From positions 413,143 to 477,142 of the forward strand of contig NW_020312013.1 of the NCBI RefSeq assembly GCF_003144115.1: a stretch of DNA of 64,000 nucleotides. The letters run 5' to 3'. Below, piece after piece: positions 62,474-64,000 of this stretch. The first letter of the stretch is position 1. Each line of letters starts with the position of its first letter. The translations under genes were made by a program, and so were the position numbers. This stretch comes from Tilletiopsis washingtonensis (lineage: Eukaryota > Basidiomycota > Exobasidiomycetes > Entylomatales). The notes under the pieces are model-generated. The model did no database searches and was not told the DNA's origin. It saw only the letters and a program-made list of their open reading frames with translations.

Positions 62474-63931
62474 ATGGACTACCAGAACCGCGCAGGCAAC
62501 AAGGGCGCCGGCGTCGCAGGCGCCAGCGAGGCCAATGTCGACCGCCGCGAACGCCTGCGCAAGCTGGCGCTCGAGACGATCGACATCAACAAGGTGTGTG
62601 GCGCGCAATGCGACGGGCGGCAGAGCACACCGAGCGACAGCAGGACGTGGGGCCAAATGGCGACGCGCGCGAGGTGTGCGGTGGTGCGGCGTCGGCGCAG
62701 GAGGAGCGCGGCACGGGCACAGGCGAAGGCCGCTGAGGGGACGGCGTGGCGCGCGGCGAGCAGGCGGGCAGAACATCGAGGGGTAGCCGCTGGCTTGACA
62801 GGTTGTGCATCGCGGCAGCCGCTTGCACGCTTCCGCCAAGTGTGCTGCAAGCGGGGCGCCAAGAGCGCCAGTGTGCGCTCGCAGTGCTTGCGGCAGTCCG
62901 CTAATCGCTCGTGACGACCTAGGGCACTGGCTGCAGCCGCAAGGACGAGCCGCAGGCGTGAGGACGAGACGCGATGGCAGCCATATGGCGACGCTCCAGC
63001 CAGTTGCATAGGCTCCCTTTCCATCTGCAGTCATTGCGCGTCATCTCAGTTCGCCCTCTTGCGGCCCGACTTCTTGCTCACCCGCCCTCTCCCGCACAGG
63101 ATCCCTACATCCTCCGCAACCATCTCGGCTCGCTCGAGTGTCGCCTCTGCCTCACGCTGCACACAAACGAAGGCTCCTACCTTGCGCACACGCAGGGCAA
63201 GAAGCACCAGACGAACCTCGCACGGCGAGCCGCTCGCGAGGCGCAACAACAAGCCACCTGGGCGGATGCACAGCGGCTCATCACCGGCCCCGGGCATGCC
63301 GAGACGGAGAAGAAGCGCTTCATCAAGATTGGCCGGCCGGGATACAAGATCACAAAGGTGCGCGAGCCGAGCTCGACGAACGACGACGACGAGGAGAGCG
63401 GAGGACGCATGGGACTGCTGTTCCAGGTGCACCTGCCCGAGATCAAGGAGGGAGTCAGACCGCTGCATCGCTTCATGGGCAGCTTTGAACAGCACGTCGA
63501 GCTGCAGAATCGGGCGTGGCAATATCTCGTGGTGCGTCTCGCGCCTCTTTTCGCCTCCCCTGCCTCGCTCGCTGCTGACGCTCGTCGCGCGTCAGGTGGC
63601 GGCAGAGCCATACGAGACGATTGCGTTCAAGCTGCAGGCGCGGGAGATTGATCGCTCGGACGGCGTGCTGTTCAGTGCCATGCCGGGCGCGAAGCCAAAG
63701 GAGGAGCCGGGCACGTGGAGCAGCTGGGACGCCGATACCAAGACTTTCAGTGAGTGCGCGCGCAGAGCCCAGCCCGGAACACGAGCGGGGCATGCCGGCG
63801 GGTGAGCGCGAAAACGTCGGGCACGCGCGCCACTGTCGTGGGCGATGCGGACTCGAAAGGAAGAGCAGGCAGAGGCGCAACGATTGCTGACAACGGCGCC
63901 GCTCACAGCGATTCAGGTTCTGTTCCGGTAA
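62474..63931 (+). CDS. SF3A2: Splicing factor 3A subunit 2 (Prp11/Sap62 homologue), 242 aa
   Basis: Exons 62474-62593, 63100-63531, 63596-63749 and 63909-63931. The start MDYQNRAGNKGAGVAGASEA with NVDRRERLRKLALETIDINK matches SF3A2. After a 506-nt intron comes DPYILRNHLGSLECRLCLTL with HTNEGSYLAHTQGKKH, the matrin-type C2H2 finger that contacts U2 snRNP, then RPGYKITKVREP, LLFQVHLPEIKEGVRPLHRF and VAAEPYETIAFKLQAREID. The last exon gives TIQVLFR and TAA at 63929. The long proline-rich C-terminal tail of the human protein is absent, as in fission yeast Sap62. A GTAACC donor overlaps the stop, so continuation beyond the window is possible but less likely. Confidence 0.92.
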
Positions 63932-64000
63932 CCACGTGGCGCCTCGACCCCCCTTGTACTTTAGCTAGCAGCAACGTCATCTTCATTGCTTTCTGGCCGC

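Overview
The window looks like nuclear DNA of a basidiomycete fungus. It is very GC-rich and its genes carry many short introns, mostly about 45-80 nt, with GTGAGT or GTGCGT donors and CTGAC or CTCAC branch-like motifs. Several gene families are fungal: RMT2, the HAM1-like family, a Ctk2-type cyclin, a Gvp36-type BAR protein and TMA23. Basidiomycota is an inference, and I cannot place it further. I could support 23 protein genes with about 80 introns, one intron-bearing tRNA-Tyr and one 20-N assembly gap. No transposon, virus-like element, CRISPR array or rRNA gene was recognised.

Layout. 0-1.3 kb: 5' part of a CreC/WDR20-like WD40 gene (-) and tRNA-Tyr (-). 1.3-4.5 kb: gene-poor, with a 34-nt tandem repeat and a hairpin. 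4.5-16 kb: orphan coiled-coil protein (+), small alpha/beta hydrolase (-), HAM1-like protein (+), secreted alpha/beta hydrolase (-), TMA23-like G-patch protein (+), CDK8/Ssn3 Mediator kinase (-). 17.8-28 kb: giant DYRK/Pom1-type kinase (+), carboxypeptidase S-type M20 peptidase (-), RMT2 (+). 28-35.4 kb: HSP70-like ATPase (-), then a single reading frame joining an MFS transporter to an aminodeoxychorismate-lyase-like enzyme (+). 35-50 kb: SDHAF4 (-), a long gene-poor stretch, a C2H2 transcription factor (+), a UFD4/TRIP12-type HECT ligase (+). 50-64 kb: fRMsr GAF protein (-), DUF202 membrane protein (+), Ctk2-type cyclin (-), DNAJC8 (+), BAR protein (-), orphan mitochondrial protein (+), dithiol glutaredoxin (-), SF3A2 (+).

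Most genes are housekeeping: transcription (CDK8, Ctk2-type cyclin, C2H2 factor), splicing (SF3A2, DNAJC8), ubiquitin (HECT; CreC is a deubiquitinase partner in Aspergillus), redox repair (fRMsr, glutaredoxin) and mitochondria (SDHAF4). They do not form a biosynthetic cluster. The most notable points are the in-frame transporter-enzyme fusion at 32.1-35.0 kb, near-perfect alternation of coding strand from gene to gene, a set of stop-free introns whose length is a multiple of three, and microexons, one of which carries a hydrolase nucleophile motif. All gene models come from reading the bases by eye. Splice sites were chosen by GT/AG, frame continuity and family motifs; none is confirmed by transcripts.
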